From Woeseia sp. (lineage in GTDB: Bacteria; Pseudomonadota; Gammaproteobacteria; Steroidobacterales; Woeseiaceae), in NCBI GenBank assembly GCA_003229095.1, contig QIHS01000193.1, positions 1 to 5,568 of the forward strand: 5,568 bases of DNA, written 5' to 3'. This document shows, one piece after another, positions 5,557 to 5,568 of the stretch; position 1 is the first letter of the stretch, and the number at the start of each line of letters is the position of its first letter. The notes beneath the pieces are model-generated. The model saw nothing but the letters and a program-made list of their open reading frames with translations. It had not been told where the DNA came from and did no database searches. The position numbers were made by a program, and so were the translations under genes.

Positions 5557-5568
5557 TCGGCGGTTATG

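Noticed and set aside
5557..5568. ATG at the very right edge as the start of another gene
   Set aside because: Only the start codon would be visible, and no clear ribosome site precedes it.

Overview
The window looks like chromosome from a gammaproteobacterium of the Pseudomonas/marine-gammaproteobacteria type. The signs are an OprI-like alanine-zipper lipoprotein, a LexA close to pseudomonad LexA, an E. coli-type SOS box (CTGT-N8-ACAG) and a lexA-imuA-imuB mutagenesis cassette. The assignment rests on protein resemblance only. Nothing points to a phage, plasmid, IS element, CRISPR array, tRNA or rRNA.

Left part (1-2720, minus strand): an SOS-inducible translesion-synthesis operon read right to left, lexA > imuA > imuB. 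imuB runs off the left edge, and dnaE2 is the usual next gene but is not visible. A strong promoter (TTGACG, 16 bp, TATAAT) sits in front of lexA with one perfect SOS box just downstream and a second, degenerate box over the -10. Two genes of this operon are frameshifted as written. lexA breaks at about 2477-2485, between the DNA-binding and protease domains. imuB breaks within 988-1021. In both cases family-like sequence resumes at once in another frame, so these are single recent lesions or sequencing/assembly errors, not old decay.

Middle (2720-4857): a cell-envelope pair. A small Lpp/OprI-type lipoprotein (plus strand) converges on a periplasmic LysM + YkuD L,D-transpeptidase (minus strand), with only 18 bp between their stop codons. 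The lipoprotein ends in lysine and the transpeptidase resembles the enzymes that tie such lipoproteins to peptidoglycan, so the two are probably enzyme and substrate. A 10-bp terminator hairpin for the lipoprotein transcript is built into the last codons of the transpeptidase gene. A cytosolic glutathione S-transferase-like gene lies directly upstream of the transpeptidase and overlaps it by one base (TAATG).

Right part (4858-5568): a divergent intergenic region, then a plus-strand gene for a DUF1232 (YkvA-like) protein with a strongly basic C-terminal tail.

I see no clearly new multi-gene system. The items most worth a second look are the paired frameshifts in lexA and imuB, the unusual N-terminal extension of ImuB with a clamp-motif-like peptide, the convergent lipoprotein/transpeptidase pair, and the basic-tailed DUF1232 protein.
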